From contig ONFW01000148.1 in NCBI GenBank assembly GCA_900317215.1, positions 1 to 5,247 on the forward strand: DNA of 5,247 nucleotides, read 5' to 3'. A program made the position numbers and the translations under genes. The notes under the pieces are model-generated. The model ran no database searches, was not told the DNA's origin, and was given only the letters and a program-made list of their open reading frames with translations. Numbering within the stretch: position 1 is the stretch's first letter; each line of letters begins with the position of its first letter. Shown in pieces: positions 4,945-5,247 of this stretch. This DNA comes from an uncultured Eubacteriales bacterium. GTDB taxonomy: Bacteria; Bacillota; Clostridia; Oscillospirales; Acutalibacteraceae.

Positions 4945-4946
4945 CA
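4931..4946. promoter_or_regulatory. Perfect 16-bp palindrome, candidate operator of the Crp/Fnr-like regulator
   Basis: TGTTGCAATTGCAACA is its own reverse complement; the symmetry stops exactly at these bounds. It lies between the divergent regulator gene and nrdD. Its centre (4938.5) is at -41.5 of the predicted nrdD start (4980), the classic class II activator position for Crp/Fnr proteins, and it also covers the -35 of the regulator's own promoter. The half-site TGTTGCAA differs from Crp TGTGA and Fnr TTGAT, in line with Ser183 replacing the key Glu in the recognition helix. Ownership by this regulator is inferred. Confidence 0.6.
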
Positions 4947-4967
4947 TATCTTTCAAAAAAAGTAAGA

Positions 4968-4987
4968 TAAAATAGTGTTCGTACACT
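4968..4987 (+). promoter_or_regulatory. nrdD proximal promoter (-10 TAAAAT) and start-site inverted repeat
   Basis: TAAAAT (4968-4973) fits a -10 with predicted start at about 4980. The -35 position (4945-4950, CATATC) is poor, as expected for an activator-dependent promoter with the palindrome at -41.5. Around the start, AGTGT (4974-4978) and ACACT (4983-4987) form an inverted repeat; ATAGTGT also resembles the right half of an NrdR box. The leader is about 30 nt, with GGAG at 4995-4998, 11 nt before the ATG. Confidence 0.45.
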
Positions 4988-5009
4988 TTGAAACGGAGAT
5001 GTTTTTATT

Positions 5010-5247
5010 ATGAAGATAATCAAAAGAAATTCCTCTGAGGAGGTATTCAACGGCGAAAAGATAATAAACGCCGTTACAAAGGCTAACAACGCCTGCGACA
5101 GAAAATACCTCACTGCCGAGCAGATCAGGGACATTGCAGACTATGTTGAGTACAAGTGCTTGAAAATGGGCAGAGCCGTATCCGTTGAGGAGATACAGGA
5201 TATGGTCGAGGATCAGATCATGGCAAAGGGCGCCTTTGAGCTTGCAA
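5010..5247 (+). CDS. nrdD: Anaerobic ribonucleoside-triphosphate reductase, N-terminal part (runs off the window)
   Basis: Seventy-nine codons are present; the gene continues beyond the window (the full family is about 700 residues or more). The visible part is an ATP-cone regulatory domain: MKIIKRNSSEEVFNGEKI at the start, ITKAN-like AVTKAN, then GRAVSVEEIQDMVEDQIM at about 54-71. This domain binds ATP or dATP and sets overall activity. The sequence is close to what I know of clostridial NrdD, the oxygen-sensitive glycyl-radical enzyme that reduces ribonucleoside triphosphates and is activated by NrdG. The catalytic and glycyl-radical parts are outside the window. ATP cones also occur in other reductases and in NrdR (there after a zinc ribbon, absent here), so class is likely rather than certain. 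It is divergent from the Crp/Fnr-like gene. Confidence 0.82.
   Translation, partial: MKIIKRNSSEEVFNGEKIINAVTKANNACDRKYLTAEQIRDIADYVEYKCLKMGRAVSVEEIQDMVEDQIMAKGAFELA

Noticed and set aside
4853..5134. 93-codon - strand open frame spanning the nrdD start
   Set aside because: It overlaps the clear ATP-cone coding sequence and the promoter region, and has no recognisable product.

Overview
The window looks like chromosomal DNA from an anaerobic Firmicute of the Ruminococcus/Oscillospiraceae type. The signs are strong AGGAGG-type ribosome binding sites, frequent AGG/ATA/CTG codons, a clostridial-style sensor kinase, the VTC-domain plus DUF4956 gene pair, and the start of an anaerobic (class III) ribonucleotide reductase. 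The organism is inferred, not proven.

Layout. (1) Positions 1-498 hold no convincing gene. They carry two identical copies of a repeat of at least 77 bp (1-77 and 253-329), separated by a spacer with a possible coding relic. (2) Positions 470-3842 are a tight four-gene + strand operon behind one visible promoter (-10 at 499-504) with an 11-bp-period direct repeat at its -35 region: a short OmpR-like response regulator, a membrane sensor histidine kinase, a VTC/polyphosphate-polymerase-domain protein, and a DUF4956 membrane protein. Gaps are 1, 15 and 3 bp. (3) Positions 3843-4209 are a gene-free convergent region rich in inverted repeats, with a plausible + strand terminator ending at 4142 and a near-perfect + strand promoter at 4177-4204. 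(4) Positions 4210-4860 (- strand) encode a Crp/Fnr-family regulator. (5) Positions 4861-5009 are a dense divergent regulatory region. (6) From 5010 the 5' end of nrdD runs off the window.

Two systems stand out. First, both halves of the two-component pair lack key phosphotransfer residues. The kinase has Asn228 where the phospho-accepting His belongs. The regulator has Gln8 and Leu98 in place of the conserved Asp and Lys, and a shortened DNA-binding domain. This suggests phosphorylation-independent signalling that controls a VTC/DUF4956 module, possibly an anionic-polymer synthase with a membrane partner.

Second, the crp/fnr-nrdD locus has what look like two pairs of NrdR boxes, each with 32 bp between box starts. 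One pair lies across the crp promoter and leader. The other includes a box filling the spacer of the strong promoter at 4177-4204, which points through crp in antisense towards nrdD. A perfect 16-bp palindrome sits at -41.5 of the predicted nrdD start and also over the -35 of the crp promoter. Together this suggests an interlocked NrdR/Crp-like circuit with an antisense ('excludon' or non-contiguous operon) layout for anaerobic deoxyribonucleotide synthesis. The circuit is inference from motif positions, with the NrdR consensus recalled from memory.
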